DNA of 64,000 bases from Thalassotalea euphylliae (GTDB taxonomy: Bacteria; Pseudomonadota; Gammaproteobacteria; Enterobacterales; Alteromonadaceae): NCBI RefSeq assembly GCF_003390395.1, contig NZ_QUOV01000001.1, positions 3,100,001-3,164,000 of the forward strand. The letters are read 5' to 3'. The position numbers and the translations under genes were made by a program. Position 1 is the stretch's first letter. Each line of letters starts with the position of its first letter. Shown piece after piece: positions 28,029-37,662 of the stretch. The notes below the pieces were generated by a model. That model was given only the letters and a program-made list of their open reading frames with translations. It did not search any database and was not told the origin of the DNA.

Positions 28029-29216
28029 ATGTCTAGACACCTATTCACCTCTGAATCTGTTTCAGAAGGTCACCCGGATAAAATTGCCGATCAAATTTCT
28101 GATGCGGTATTAGACGCAATTATTGCTCAAGACAAGCATGCTCGTGTTGCTTGTGAAACTATGGTTAAAACTGGCGTTGCCATTATCTCAGGTGAGATTT
28201 CAACATCAGCTTGGGTTGATTTAGAAAGCCTAACGCGCAAAGTAATCAGTGATATTGGTTACACCTCATCAGATGTCGGTTTTGACGGTGAAACTTGTGG
28301 CATTATGAATCTGATTGGCCAGCAATCTTCTGAAATCGCACAAGGTGTTGACCGTGCAAAACCAGAAGAGCAAGGCGCTGGTGACCAAGGCTTAATGTTT
28401 GGTTACGCAACTAACGAAACGCCAACCTTTATGCCTGCACCGCTTTACTACTCTCACTTATTAGTCGAGCGCCAAGCAGAAGTACGTAAGTCTGGTGTAC
28501 TGCCTTGGTTACGCCCTGATGCAAAATCACAGGTAACGTTTGTTTACGAAAACAACAAGCCTGTTGCGATTGATGCGGTTGTACTTTCAACTCAACACAA
28601 CCCTGACATCAGCCAAGAAATGTTGCACGATGCGGTAATGGAAAACATTATCAAGCACGTGCTACCAGAAGAACTGCTAACTGCCGATACTAAATACTTT
28701 ATTAACCCAACGGGTAGCTTTGTGATCGGTGGCCCAGTAGGTGACTGTGGTTTAACAGGGCGTAAGATCATTGTTGATACCTACGGCGGTATGGCACGTC
28801 ACGGCGGTGGTGCTTTCTCTGGTAAAGATCCATCAAAAGTTGACCGCAGTGCGGCCTACGCAGGTCGTTACGTCGCGAAGAATATCGTAGCCGCTGGCCT
28901 TGCTGAGCGCTGTGAAATTCAAGTGTCATACGCGATTGGTGTGGCTGAGCCAACGTCAATTACCGTTGAAACCTTTGGTACGGGTAAAGTTGCAGAAGAC
29001 AAGCTAGTTGAACTAGTTCGTGAACACTTCGACTTACGCCCATACGGCATTACTAAGATGCTTGACTTGCTACACCCTATGTACCAAGAAACAGCAGCTT
29101 ACGGTCACTTCGGTCGCGAACCTTATGAAAAAACTGTTGATGGTGAAACCTTCACCGCATTCAGTTGGGAAAAAACAGATAAAGCTGATGCATTACGCGC
29201 AGCTGCTGGCTTGTAA
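28029..29216 (+). CDS. metK: S-adenosylmethionine synthetase
   Basis: MetK makes SAM from ATP and methionine. The 395-residue protein carries [22 protein letters not shown] at the start, [12 protein letters not shown] (about residues 117-128), the P-loop-like [20 protein letters not shown] and [18 protein letters not shown]. This is slightly longer than E. coli MetK (384). The GAGG ribosome binding site precedes the ATG. A MetJ-type operator lies upstream and a strong terminator downstream. Confidence 0.98.
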   Translation: MSRHLFTSESVSEGHPDKIADQISDAVLDAIIAQDKHARVACETMVKTGVAIISGEISTSAWVDLESLTRKVISDIGYTSSDVGFDGETCGIMNLIGQQSSEIAQGVDRAKPEEQGAGDQGLMFGYATNETPTFMPAPLYYSHLLVERQAEVRKSGVLPWLRPDAKSQVTFVYENNKPVAIDAVVLSTQHNPDISQEMLHDAVMENIIKHVLPEELLTADTKYFINPTGSFVIGGPVGDCGLTGRKIIVDTYGGMARHGGGAFSGKDPSKVDRSAAYAGRYVAKNIVAAGLAERCEIQVSYAIGVAEPTSITVETFGTGKVAEDKLVELVREHFDLRPYGITKMLDLLHPMYQETAAYGHFGREPYEKTVDGETFTAFSWEKTDKADALRAAAGL

Positions 29217-29235
29217 GCCAAGCATATACCACTAA

Positions 29236-29273
29236 GAAAAAGCGCTAACGTGAATCACGTTAGCGCTTTTTTT
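29236..29273. terminator. Bidirectional terminator between metK and the ABC permease gene
   Basis: AAAAAGCGCTAACGTGA and TCACGTTAGCGCTTTTT form a nearly continuous stem with A and T tracts on both sides, between convergent genes. Confidence 0.9.
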
Positions 29274-29320
29274 ATGTCTAGCATTGTATCTGCATTTAGG
29301 ATTTAAACTTCACGTAGCAG

Positions 29321-31840
29321 TTACTCATACCTAAGCGCATGCACTGGATTGCGACGCGCCACCCAAGCGGCATTGCCACCAACGGTTAACCAAGCAATCA
29401 ACAGTGATAAAACGCCAACGCCTAGGCAAATCGGTGCAATCCACCACGCATCAATGCGATATGGAAATGCCTGCAACCAAGTTAGCATAAAGTAAGCTGC
29501 GAGTGGCCAGGCAATAATATTGGCGAGCATCACAGGTTTAGAAAATTGCCAAATTAGCAGCTTAACAATATCTTTTACACTTGCGCCCATCACTTTACGT
29601 ATGCCGATCTCTTTGGTGCGACGTTCGACGGTAAAGGCAGATAAGCCGTAAAGCCCCAAACAGGCAACAATAATCGCTAGTACAGAGAAAGCTAAAAATA
29701 ATCGAGCAGTGGTGCGTTCATCTTGATACTGAGCAGCCATCATTTCAGATAAAAATTGCAAATTAATGGGGTGCTGCGGAACATTGCGCTGCCAGATATC
29801 TTCCACTTTATTCACAAGCGCTGGTAGATTTTGCGTATTAAAAGCAATATTAGCGATTCGAAAACGGCTTGGATTGAGCGTAAAGACCGTTGCGCGAATG
29901 CCAAACTTCATTGAGCGAAAGTGAATATCAGGTATCACCCCAATCACCGTGAACTGATGATTTTGATTGACTAACGTTTTGCCAATGATGTTCTCAGGAT
30001 TCGTAAAACCAAGCTTTTTCACGGCCGTTAAATTGAGAATAATACCCGCCTGTGACTTTTCTTGTTGTGCCTTCTGTGCTTCAGTTGCATGAACAATACG
30101 ATCGCTACCAAAATCTTCACTAAATAGTCGCCCAGCAATAGGTTCAACCTCGTAGGCTTCAAAGAAACCGAAATCCATGTTGTGATAGTTTAAGAACATT
30201 GGCTCAACTACATCGCCATAATCATTTGGTTCAAGCAGCCTAAACTGATCGTTGTTTTCGTCGTCTTGTGTCGGTGCTTCCGAGCTAAAGGTCACAGAGT
30301 TTACTTCGGGTAAGCTAAGCAACTCTTGGCGCAAGCTTTGTAACCTGTCAGTGGCAGTGCGCACGTTAAGGATTAGTTTGTCTTCACTTTTAAAGCCGAC
30401 ATCAGCCATGGTCGAGTACAAGGTTTGTCCATACACAACCACTGTAGCAACCACTAACGTTATTGAAGCGGCAAACTGTACAACCACCAAAACACCGCGC
30501 ATCTTTGTCGAATTAGCTGATTCACTGGCCTTACTCGCTTTTAAGATATGACTCGGAAGAAAACGTGATAAGTACAATGCTGGATAAATGCCTGCAAGAA
30601 TACCTACCACAGTGGCTACTGAAATAAGGACAAGTAACAAACTGGGATCATCAAAAAGCTGCAGTTGCAAACTCGTGCCAAGAATTTGGTTATAAAAAGG
30701 TAATACAATCTCTGATGCAGCAACCGCAAACAACAGCGCGACAAACACTAAAATAATCGCTTCGCTAAGAAACTGCACCGCCACCTGTTTACGCGAAGCA
30801 CCAAGTACTTTGCGCATGGCGACTTCCTTCGCCCTTTTGCTCGCCTTGGCAGTCGCTAAGTTCATAAAGTTAATACAAGCAATGATTAACACAATTAACG
30901 CAACCACCGAGAAAGTGCGGATCATATTGGCGTCACCCATCGGTGTTAAGTCGCCCATATTACCGGCATCCTGTTTAGCATTGAGGTGCAAATCGGTGAG
31001 CTTCATGACCTTGATATTAAAAAAGTCTGTTACTTTTCTGCCAGCGGCTTTGTCACCTACAAGTTGCTGCCACATCGCGCCAAATGGACTTTCGTTATCT
31101 AACCAATAGTTGATTCGCTCTTGAAATTGCGCTGCACTCACCTGCGGATTTAACTTAAAATAAGTGTAAACATTTACGCTAGTCCAAGTGTCCAACACAT
31201 TATTCCCCGGCGGAAAAAGTGCCGGTTGCAAGTAGAACAGCATATTAATATCAAGATGGGTTTCATTTGGCAGGTCTTTGACAACGCCAGTAATCATTAC
31301 GTCAGCAGGGCCTTGCGGGCCAACACAACAAACAGAAAGCGTTTCACCAACCACATCAGTACGACCAAAATATTTATGAGCAAGCGCCTCTGTCACCACT
31401 AAGTTCATCGGCTGGCTAAACGAAGACTGGCGATCACCGTGAACAAAAGGCAATTGGAAAACGTCTAAAAAGCTACCATCAGCCATCGTAATGGCCTCAT
31501 CGAAGATGTTTTCACCTTTGCGAATGGTCAAATTCCACTGAATCAAACGAACGCCGGTTTCAACTTCTGCACGCGCGTAATCTCGCACGGCTTCCATAAT
31601 TCGACCTGGCGATCTAACCGTTAAAAAAGGTTGTCTATCTGGCATGGTATAGGCGGTATGAATGCGAACAACTTGCTCATGCTCTGGCAACCACTTGTCA
31701 TAGCCAGTCTCAGCTCGGACAAATAGCATGATCAAAATACAGCTCATTAGCCCAACAGCTAAACCAAAAATATTAATAGCAGAAAAGACGCCGTTTTTAA
31801 CGATATTGCGCCACGCGGTTACTAAATAGTTTCTAAACAT
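29321..31840 (-). CDS. ABC transporter permease, double FtsX/MacB type
   Basis: The 839-residue permease has two repeats, each with a MacB-type periplasmic domain and an FtsX domain. TM1 is near residues 20-40; three helices lie at about 325-435, one at about 467-487, and three near 715-825. The coupling-helix motif occurs twice: KASKRAKEVAMRKVLGASRKQVAVQFLSEA and RRTKEIGIRKVMGASVKDIVKLLIWQF. Relatives act with a LolD-type ATPase as mechanotransmission exporters of peptides, lipids or antimicrobials. It is the last gene of adaptor-ATPase-permease, 14 bases after the ATPase, under likely control of the two-component system at 34277-37040. Confidence 0.92.
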   Translation of the reverse strand: MFRNYLVTAWRNIVKNGVFSAINIFGLAVGLMSCILIMLFVRAETGYDKWLPEHEQVVRIHTAYTMPDRQPFLTVRSPGRIMEAVRDYARAEVETGVRLIQWNLTIRKGENIFDEAITMADGSFLDVFQLPFVHGDRQSSFSQPMNLVVTEALAHKYFGRTDVVGETLSVCCVGPQGPADVMITGVVKDLPNETHLDINMLFYLQPALFPPGNNVLDTWTSVNVYTYFKLNPQVSAAQFQERINYWLDNESPFGAMWQQLVGDKAAGRKVTDFFNIKVMKLTDLHLNAKQDAGNMGDLTPMGDANMIRTFSVVALIVLIIACINFMNLATAKASKRAKEVAMRKVLGASRKQVAVQFLSEAIILVFVALLFAVAASEIVLPFYNQILGTSLQLQLFDDPSLLLVLISVATVVGILAGIYPALYLSRFLPSHILKASKASESANSTKMRGVLVVVQFAASITLVVATVVVYGQTLYSTMADVGFKSEDKLILNVRTATDRLQSLRQELLSLPEVNSVTFSSEAPTQDDENNDQFRLLEPNDYGDVVEPMFLNYHNMDFGFFEAYEVEPIAGRLFSEDFGSDRIVHATEAQKAQQEKSQAGIILNLTAVKKLGFTNPENIIGKTLVNQNHQFTVIGVIPDIHFRSMKFGIRATVFTLNPSRFRIANIAFNTQNLPALVNKVEDIWQRNVPQHPINLQFLSEMMAAQYQDERTTARLFLAFSVLAIIVACLGLYGLSAFTVERRTKEIGIRKVMGASVKDIVKLLIWQFSKPVMLANIIAWPLAAYFMLTWLQAFPYRIDAWWIAPICLGVGVLSLLIAWLTVGGNAAWVARRNPVHALRYE

Positions 31841-31854
31841 TTTGACTTCCTCGC

Positions 31855-32535
31855 CTAGGCCGCCCGAACATTTTCAGTCACGACATGACCATCAAATAAA
31901 TTAATGGTACGTTTGGCATAATCCGCGTGCGCTGGGCTATGGGTCACCATCACAATCGTTGTGCCACCATCGTTAAGGGTGCGCAGCATATCCATCACTT
32001 CCTGCCCATGAGCGCTATCAAGGTTACCGGTTGGCTCATCGGCTAGAATTAATTGCTGATCGCCAACAATGGCACGTGCCACTGCAACGCGCTGCTGTTG
32101 ACCACCTGATAGCTGGCTTGGCATATGACCCGCGCGATGACCAATGCCGACCTTATCCATTATTTTGGTGACTCGTGCTTTGCGCTCAGCGGCGGGGATA
32201 TTGTGATAGAGCAAGGCAAGCTCGATATTTTCCGCCACGGTTAATTCATCAATTAAGTTAAAGTTTTGAAAAATAAACCCAATATGCTTTTTGCGCAGCG
32301 ATGCCAATTGTCCTTCACCATAGCCTGAGACATCTTCGCCGTTAAACAGGTATTGACCGCCTGTAGGTGAGTCCAACATGCCTATGGTATTTAACAAGGT
32401 CGACTTACCGCAGCCTGATGGCCCCATAATGGCGACAAACTCCCCTTGGTTTATTTCAATATTGACGCCATTGAGCGCGAGGGTTTCTACTTCGTCGGTT
32501 TGATAAACTCGCGATAAATTATGTAGTTTTAGCAT
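31855..32535 (-). CDS. ABC transporter ATP-binding protein, LolD/MacB type
   Basis: The 226-residue ATPase has Walker A GPSGCGKST (about residues 39-47), the Q-loop FIFQNFNLIDELT, the ABC signature LSGGQQQR, Walker B LILADEPTGNLDS and the switch histidine in VMVTHSP. The size and the N-terminus (LHNLSRVYQTDEVETLALNGVN) fit the LolD/MacB subfamily, which powers FtsX-type permeases. It pairs with the permease right after it and the HlyD-type adaptor before it. Confidence 0.95.
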   Translation of the reverse strand: MLKLHNLSRVYQTDEVETLALNGVNIEINQGEFVAIMGPSGCGKSTLLNTIGMLDSPTGGQYLFNGEDVSGYGEGQLASLRKKHIGFIFQNFNLIDELTVAENIELALLYHNIPAAERKARVTKIMDKVGIGHRAGHMPSQLSGGQQQRVAVARAIVGDQQLILADEPTGNLDSAHGQEVMDMLRTLNDGGTTIVMVTHSPAHADYAKRTINLFDGHVVTENVRAA

Positions 32536-32629
32536 CTTGTTTTTCCTGTCGTTAATTTTGTCATTAAGTCTGTTGTAATCTGTCTAAGTCTGCGACTGGT
32601 AGCTTGGCTAATTGCCAGCTATTACCTGT

Positions 32630-33964
32630 TTATTTATCAGAAAGCGCCAAGCGCTCAATATCGCGATAGCTGGTATAGGGGCTAGTGATCACTTGCTCAC
32701 CTTGCTCAAGGCCGTCAAGCACTTCAATAAACTGGTTATTGCGGCGACCTAAGCGAACAGTACGTTTTATTGCTTCGCTGCCATCTGGCGCGACGACAAA
32801 TACCCAGTTACCACCGGTATCTTGGTAAAAAGCGCCGTTAGGCAGCAGTAATGCTTTGCTGGCATCTCCCAGCGTTAATTTGGTTTGTACCGTTTGGCCA
32901 CGGCGAATGCCGCTTGGCTGCTCACCAGCGAAGGTAAAATCAACTTCAAACTGGCCATTTTGCACTTGTGGGTAAATCTTACTGATTGTCAGCGGGTACT
33001 GCTCATAGCTGGCCAGTTGGCCAATATCAACGCGGCCAAGATAGAACTCATCAATAAAGGCAGTGACTTTATAATCATTGGGCGTGTCGATTTGCCCTAA
33101 GCGCTCACCGCGGCCAATACTTTGCCCAACTTCAACATTAAAGCCAGACAACTTGCCTGCCACTGGCGCACGAACATTCATGTTTTCTAAATTCTCGCGG
33201 GAAATCGCTAAATTACTTTCTAAACGCTCACCCGTTTGTTTTAAAAAGGCCAGTTGCGATTCCTGCATACGTGTATCTGATGCTTGGCTTTCCAAGGTTA
33301 CTTCCCGCTGGTTGATATACCACTGCAAGGTATCACGGGTATCATCGAACTGAGATTTTGACACAGCGCCACTGGCGACTAATTCTTGCTCGCGCGCCAC
33401 TTGGCGCGTTAGCAATTTAATTTGGTATTCAATATCAATTAAGTTGCGTTTATGGCGCAGACGATTTTGCTCTAAATTGAGCTCAATCGAGCGCATATTA
33501 TTAAGCTGCTCTGCCACTCTCGCCTCATTACCCAGCACACTTAATTGCAAGGAAGCGTTGGATAGCTCAACAATTAAATCTCCTGCGGCAAGCGCAGCGC
33601 CATCTTCTACTAAGATTCGTTCAACCCGACCACCTTCAATCGCGTCTAAGTACAAGGTTTTAGCTGGGGCTATGCGACCACGGACCGGAATAAAGTCTTC
33701 GAAGGTGCTACTGGTAACGGTTGAAATCACCACTCGCTCGCTATTAATCGCGAGCATTTTGCCACCGGTTTGCTGGCTAATATTAACGCCTAGCCAAAGG
33801 ACAAAGCTGAGTGTGGCTGCACTGAGTACCAATTTAGGCCAAACGTTTTTTTTCTTTGCTAGTTTGCGATCCATACCGGCTCCAGCTTTTGCTTGCCCTG
33901 CATGTGATGGCTGCGCCTGCTCTTGGCTTGCCTTTGGTGTAACGGCTTTTAATGAATTACTCAT
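32630..33964 (-). CDS. HlyD-family periplasmic adaptor of the ABC export system
   Basis: The 444-residue membrane-fusion protein has a cytoplasmic N-terminus of about 40 residues rich in Gln, Ala and Lys, then one membrane helix (about residues 45-63, WPKLVLSAATLSFVLWLGV). A barrel/lipoyl part follows, split by a long coiled-coil hairpin (about 140-260) between GGRVERILVEDGAALAAGDLIVEL and MNVRAPVAGKLSGFNVEVGQSIG. It corresponds to MacA and would link the FtsX-type permease to an outer-membrane channel, absent here. It is the first gene of the export operon and faces the regulator genes across 312 bases that contain the operator pair. Confidence 0.9.
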   Translation of the reverse strand: MSNSLKAVTPKASQEQAQPSHAGQAKAGAGMDRKLAKKKNVWPKLVLSAATLSFVLWLGVNISQQTGGKMLAINSERVVISTVTSSTFEDFIPVRGRIAPAKTLYLDAIEGGRVERILVEDGAALAAGDLIVELSNASLQLSVLGNEARVAEQLNNMRSIELNLEQNRLRHKRNLIDIEYQIKLLTRQVAREQELVASGAVSKSQFDDTRDTLQWYINQREVTLESQASDTRMQESQLAFLKQTGERLESNLAISRENLENMNVRAPVAGKLSGFNVEVGQSIGRGERLGQIDTPNDYKVTAFIDEFYLGRVDIGQLASYEQYPLTISKIYPQVQNGQFEVDFTFAGEQPSGIRRGQTVQTKLTLGDASKALLLPNGAFYQDTGGNWVFVVAPDGSEAIKRTVRLGRRNNQFIEVLDGLEQGEQVITSPYTSYRDIERLALSDK

Positions 33965-34064
33965 ATATTTGTTGTCTTAATGTTTGCTTATTACTTTCTG
34001 GCTATTGATTGGCTGTGTTATTACTCCATCCAACACTCAAATAATTCGCTATTCGAGGTGATTG

Positions 34065-34079
34065 GCGCAAACTTTGCCA
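34065..34079 (-). promoter_or_regulatory. Weak sigma-54-like promoter for the export operon
   Basis: On the minus strand TGGCAAAGTTTGCGC has the GG-N10-GC spacing needed by sigma-54, with a good -24 half (TGGCA) but a poor -12 half (GCGC instead of TTGC). It is about 100 bases upstream of the adaptor start and 110-145 bases from the operator pair, a normal enhancer distance. This is an inference from spacing and context. Confidence 0.35.
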
Positions 34080-34188
34080 GCTAACTTACCGTTATTAATA
34101 ACAAACAAGACAAGAATCACACCAACAAAGTTAATTATTGATTTTTATATACTTTTTATAAATCACTAAGAAATAGCAATGAAAAAAC

Positions 34189-34225
34189 TGTACGTTTTTG
34201 AACACTAGGTGTACGTTTATGAACA
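34189..34225. promoter_or_regulatory. Paired 16-bp operator, probable binding sites of the NtrC-type regulator
   Basis: TGTACGTTTTTGAACA (34189-34204) is repeated as TGTACGTTTATGAACA (34210-34225) with one mismatch. The centres are 21 bp apart, two helical turns. Each copy is an imperfect dyad, TGTnC-N6-GnACA. The site lies in the gap between the export operon and the regulator gene. Two in-phase dyads are the classic form of an NtrC-type upstream activating sequence. Confidence 0.7.
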
Positions 34226-34276
34226 GTTAGGAAAGCTAGCTGCTGATAATAATGCGAATCAACGAAGAGGAATTAA

Positions 34277-35683
34277 GTGAAACAGCAAGGTCATATTCTG
34301 ATTGTCGATGACGACCAAGATATCTTGGTTGCTGGCAAGCTATTACTGAAACGAAAATTCAGCCAAGTCGATATCTGCAACCGACCAGAGCAATTACCAA
34401 GCTTGCTGGCAGACAACGGCTATGATGTGATTTTGCTGGATATGAACTTTGGCCCCGGCGAAAGCTCTGGTCAGCAAGGTTTTCACTGGCTAAGCCAAAT
34501 TCAGCAACTAGCACCTGAAGTAGTAGTGATCATGATCACTGCCCACGGCGGCGTTGATATTGCCGTAGAGGCGATCAAACAGGGGGCGACCGACTTTATC
34601 GCCAAGCCTTGGCATAACGAAAAAGTGATTGCCACCATGACTACTGCGTTAGAGCTTAAGCACACCCGCGCCGAATCACAGCAACTAAAAGTGGCCAATC
34701 AAGCCTTGGTTCAAGCGACCACCACCCGTAGCGATGCCATTATTGGTAATTCACCTGCGATGCAAAACGTGCATTCACTGGTCAGCCGCGCTGCGCCAAC
34801 CGATGCCAATGTGTTGATTTTAGGTGAAAACGGTACAGGTAAAGAATTAATCGCACGTGATATTCATCGCCAAAGCGCGCGTGCAGAGCAGGTATTTTTA
34901 TCGGTCGATTTAGGGGCGATTTCAGAATCACTGTTTGAAAGTGAGCTGTTTGGTCATAAAAAGGGCGCATTTACGGGTGCTCAGCAAGACCGAATAGGCA
35001 AAATACAAGCCGCCGAAGGTGGCACCCTATTTCTTGACGAAATAGGTAATCTGCCACTTCACTTGCAAGCCAAGTTACTGACCGTTTTAGAGCAGCGCAA
35101 AGTCACGCCGCTGGGTAGCAACAAGGAAGAAGCGTTTAATGTTCGTATCGTCGCTGCCACTAATGTCAGTAAAGCCAAGTTATGTGATGAGCAGCACTTT
35201 CGCCAAGATTTGCTATTTCGTTTAAATACGGTGGAAATCACCCTACCGCCACTACGTGAGCGTCGCCAAGATATTATTGCTATCGCCGAGCATTTTATTA
35301 CCCTGTACTGTAAAAAATACCAAAAGCCAGAATTACAACTTAGTGACGAAGCGAAAGCCGCCATCCTTGATTACCAGTGGCCCGGCAATATTCGTGCACT
35401 GCGCCATGCGATAGAACGTGCCATTATTTTATGCGAAGGTGATACCTTGAGCCCGCAAGACTTCCAATTAACACATGACGCACCTAGCGTCGCTTCATAT
35501 AGCCAAGCCGATAAAGCACCAAACATTGTCAACTTGCCAGACGAGTTAAATCTCGACGCCATTGAAAAAATGGCGATTGCTCAAGCATTAAAAAAGCACG
35601 CTTACAATATTAGTCACACTGCTAAGGAGCTGGGTTTAACACGCGCTGCGCTTTATCGCCGGATGGAGAAACATGGGCTTTAA
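34277..35683 (+). CDS. Sigma-54-dependent response regulator, NtrC type
   Basis: The 468-residue activator has a receiver domain (residues 6-125) with the acidic pocket VDDDQD and phospho-acceptor Asp55 (VILLDMNF). The AAA+ domain carries Walker A LGENGTGKE, the sigma-54 contact loop GAFTGA (about residue 235) and Walker B GGTLFLDEIG. A Fis-type HTH closes it (NISHTAKELGLTRAALYRRM). The start is a GTG at 34277 with GAGG seven bases upstream. It overlaps the kinase gene by 11 bases. It probably activates the divergent export operon and perhaps its own unit through the operator pair at 34189. Confidence 0.95.
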   Translation: MKQQGHILIVDDDQDILVAGKLLLKRKFSQVDICNRPEQLPSLLADNGYDVILLDMNFGPGESSGQQGFHWLSQIQQLAPEVVVIMITAHGGVDIAVEAIKQGATDFIAKPWHNEKVIATMTTALELKHTRAESQQLKVANQALVQATTTRSDAIIGNSPAMQNVHSLVSRAAPTDANVLILGENGTGKELIARDIHRQSARAEQVFLSVDLGAISESLFESELFGHKKGAFTGAQQDRIGKIQAAEGGTLFLDEIGNLPLHLQAKLLTVLEQRKVTPLGSNKEEAFNVRIVAATNVSKAKLCDEQHFRQDLLFRLNTVEITLPPLRERRQDIIAIAEHFITLYCKKYQKPELQLSDEAKAAILDYQWPGNIRALRHAIERAIILCEGDTLSPQDFQLTHDAPSVASYSQADKAPNIVNLPDELNLDAIEKMAIAQALKKHAYNISHTAKELGLTRAALYRRMEKHGL

Positions 35684-37040
35684 ACAATTTTCCCTGCGCA
35701 TTATTAGCCGCACCATATTGGCAATGGTTTCATTGCTCTTGCTCAGTCTGCTGCTTAGCCAGCCCGGTTATCATGCTGCCAGTATATTGCTCACTGCGCT
35801 GCTTATCGCCCAGCTTTATGAATTAATTCGCTATGTTAATAAAACCAATGGCGAGCTAGTGCGATTTTTCGAGGCGGCGCGCCATGCGGATTATTCTCAG
35901 CGTTTTGATTTAAGTGAGCTAGGTACAGGTTTTGATGAACTTGGCCAAGCCTTTGGTGATATTCTTGGCCGCTTGCAACAGGCGAGAAATCAAAAAGAGG
36001 AAAACCTGCGCCATCTCAAAGCGGTGGTTGAACATGTCCCTGTGCCACTGATCAGCCTAGTTTCGACTGAAAAGAATACCCACAACAAGCTTACCTTATG
36101 GAACAATAGCGCACGACGCTTATTCGGCACCCACTCAGTCACTAAGCTTAGCGACCTCGATAAGTTTCATCCCGACTTTAGCTCACGGCTTATCAGCCTG
36201 ACACCAGGAGAGCGCTCACTGATCACCATCAAAATTGACGATACTCCTCATCAACTCAGTATTTCAGCGACCGCCATCACGATTGGTCAGCAGCAGGAAT
36301 TATTGATCAGTTTACAGGATATTCAATCTGAATTGGATGCAGCTCAGCTCAGCGCATGGCAGGACTTAGTGCGCGTGTTAACTCATGAGATTATGAACAG
36401 CATCACACCTGTCGCGTCGCTAGCAAAAACCGCTGTTGACTTGGTTGACGATGTTGCCCAGCAGGTAACGAACCAACCAGAATTAGTAGAAGAGCTCAAT
36501 GATGTCACCGATGCAGTCAATACGGTCGCCAGACGCAGCGACGGTTTAATGCAATTTGTAACCAGCTACCGACGCCTAACCCGCTTACCATCGCCAAATA
36601 AGCAGCTCATTAAACTGAGCGAGTTTTTTAACCACATTGAGCGCCTTGCCTGCCAACATTGGTCGAGCAAAGGTGTTCAATATCAGTTTAGTGTTTCCCC
36701 TGCTAGCCTGACGCTAACGGCAGATGCCGATATGTTAGAACAGGTACTAATTAACTTATTGCAAAATGCCGAACATGCCGTTGCAGAAACCAAGCAAGCT
36801 CAAGTCATCGTAAGTGCCAGCCTTAATGCCCGTGGTCGTGTACTAATTGAAGTTTGTGACAACGGGTGCGGCATTAGCGAAGAAGTTGCTGAAAAGATAT
36901 TTGTTCCGTTCTTTACCACAAAACGCGAAGGCTCAGGCGTTGGCTTAGCACTGACTCGTCAAATTATGCTCGCCCATGGCGGTTTTATTAGTTTGGCGAA
37001 TAATTCTGATTTAGGCTGCACTTTTAACTTAACCTTTTAG
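35673..37040 (+). CDS. Sensor histidine kinase, NtrB-like
   Basis: The 455-residue membrane kinase has two helices (residues about 13-30 and 35-53) with almost no periplasmic loop, so it probably senses a signal in or near the membrane, such as lipid or pump state. A HAMP-like segment and a PAS-like domain (about 105-215) follow. The H box is VRVLTHEIMNSITPVASLAK, and the ATPase domain has the N box NLLQNAEHAV and glycine boxes CDNGCGIS and GSGVGLALTRQI. It phosphorylates the regulator encoded just before it; the 11-base overlap implies coupled synthesis. Confidence 0.94.
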   Translation: MGFKQFSLRIISRTILAMVSLLLLSLLLSQPGYHAASILLTALLIAQLYELIRYVNKTNGELVRFFEAARHADYSQRFDLSELGTGFDELGQAFGDILGRLQQARNQKEENLRHLKAVVEHVPVPLISLVSTEKNTHNKLTLWNNSARRLFGTHSVTKLSDLDKFHPDFSSRLISLTPGERSLITIKIDDTPHQLSISATAITIGQQQELLISLQDIQSELDAAQLSAWQDLVRVLTHEIMNSITPVASLAKTAVDLVDDVAQQVTNQPELVEELNDVTDAVNTVARRSDGLMQFVTSYRRLTRLPSPNKQLIKLSEFFNHIERLACQHWSSKGVQYQFSVSPASLTLTADADMLEQVLINLLQNAEHAVAETKQAQVIVSASLNARGRVLIEVCDNGCGISEEVAEKIFVPFFTTKREGSGVGLALTRQIMLAHGGFISLANNSDLGCTFNLTF

Positions 37041-37261
37041 CAGAAATTTGGTGCTTAGTAGCAGTCAAATTTGTTGCAGTAAAAAGAGCTAAAACAGATT
37101 TGCCCAAAAGATACCGTAACCTATTTAAGTAAGCAGATAAGAGAATCTAGTAGTTAAAACTACGCAAACATTACACACCGCTGTTAAGCTCTATCTATCA
37201 CCTTGCTCGCTAAGATGCTCAACAAGACATAAGGTGCTCACTAAGGTATAAGGTAAACAGC

Positions 37262-37564
37262 ATGCAGCCTACTGACCCTAATCTGCCCTTAATTGCGATT
37301 TATGCACTTACTATTGTGCTAATTACCGCCCTACTAATTTCAGCGATTGCAGCAATTGTCGCCATTAAAAATGCACCAGAAGCGGCTTCAAATTCACTTA
37401 AAGAGTTCTTTAATGGTGGTAACTCGCTAAAAATCCTGACCGTTTTTGCAATTTTAGTCACCGCGGCTTACTTAGCCTTGGCGGGGCAGTTATCGGAGGC
37501 GGCCATCGCTTTACTTAGCTCCATTGCGGGCTATGTGCTTGGGTCACTTAAACGTGAAGCCTGA
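37262..37564 (+). CDS. Small membrane protein of 100 residues, unknown function
   Basis: The protein has a strong membrane helix at about residues 10-35 and one or two more at about 57-75 and 78-94, joined by the polar segment KNAPEAASNSLKEFFNGGNS. No known motif. The ending GYVLGSLKREA recalls small holin-like or energy-coupling membrane proteins, but no assignment is made. It stands alone between the kinase and rsmE. Confidence 0.6.
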   Translation: MQPTDPNLPLIAIYALTIVLITALLISAIAAIVAIKNAPEAASNSLKEFFNGGNSLKILTVFAILVTAAYLALAGQLSEAAIALLSSIAGYVLGSLKREA

Positions 37565-37662
37565 TTTCCAGTGTGAAAATTTTAGCGAGCAGTCTTGTTT
37601 TTTAACCTGCCAACCCCAATCTTGTAATCATTCTAACAAGCTGATTTTTAGACAATATCGCA

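Noticed and set aside
34230..34246. Sigma-54 promoter in front of the response regulator gene
   Set aside because: GG-N10-GC spacing is present, but the -24 half is poor and it lies only a few bases from the operator pair, too close for enhancer-type activation.
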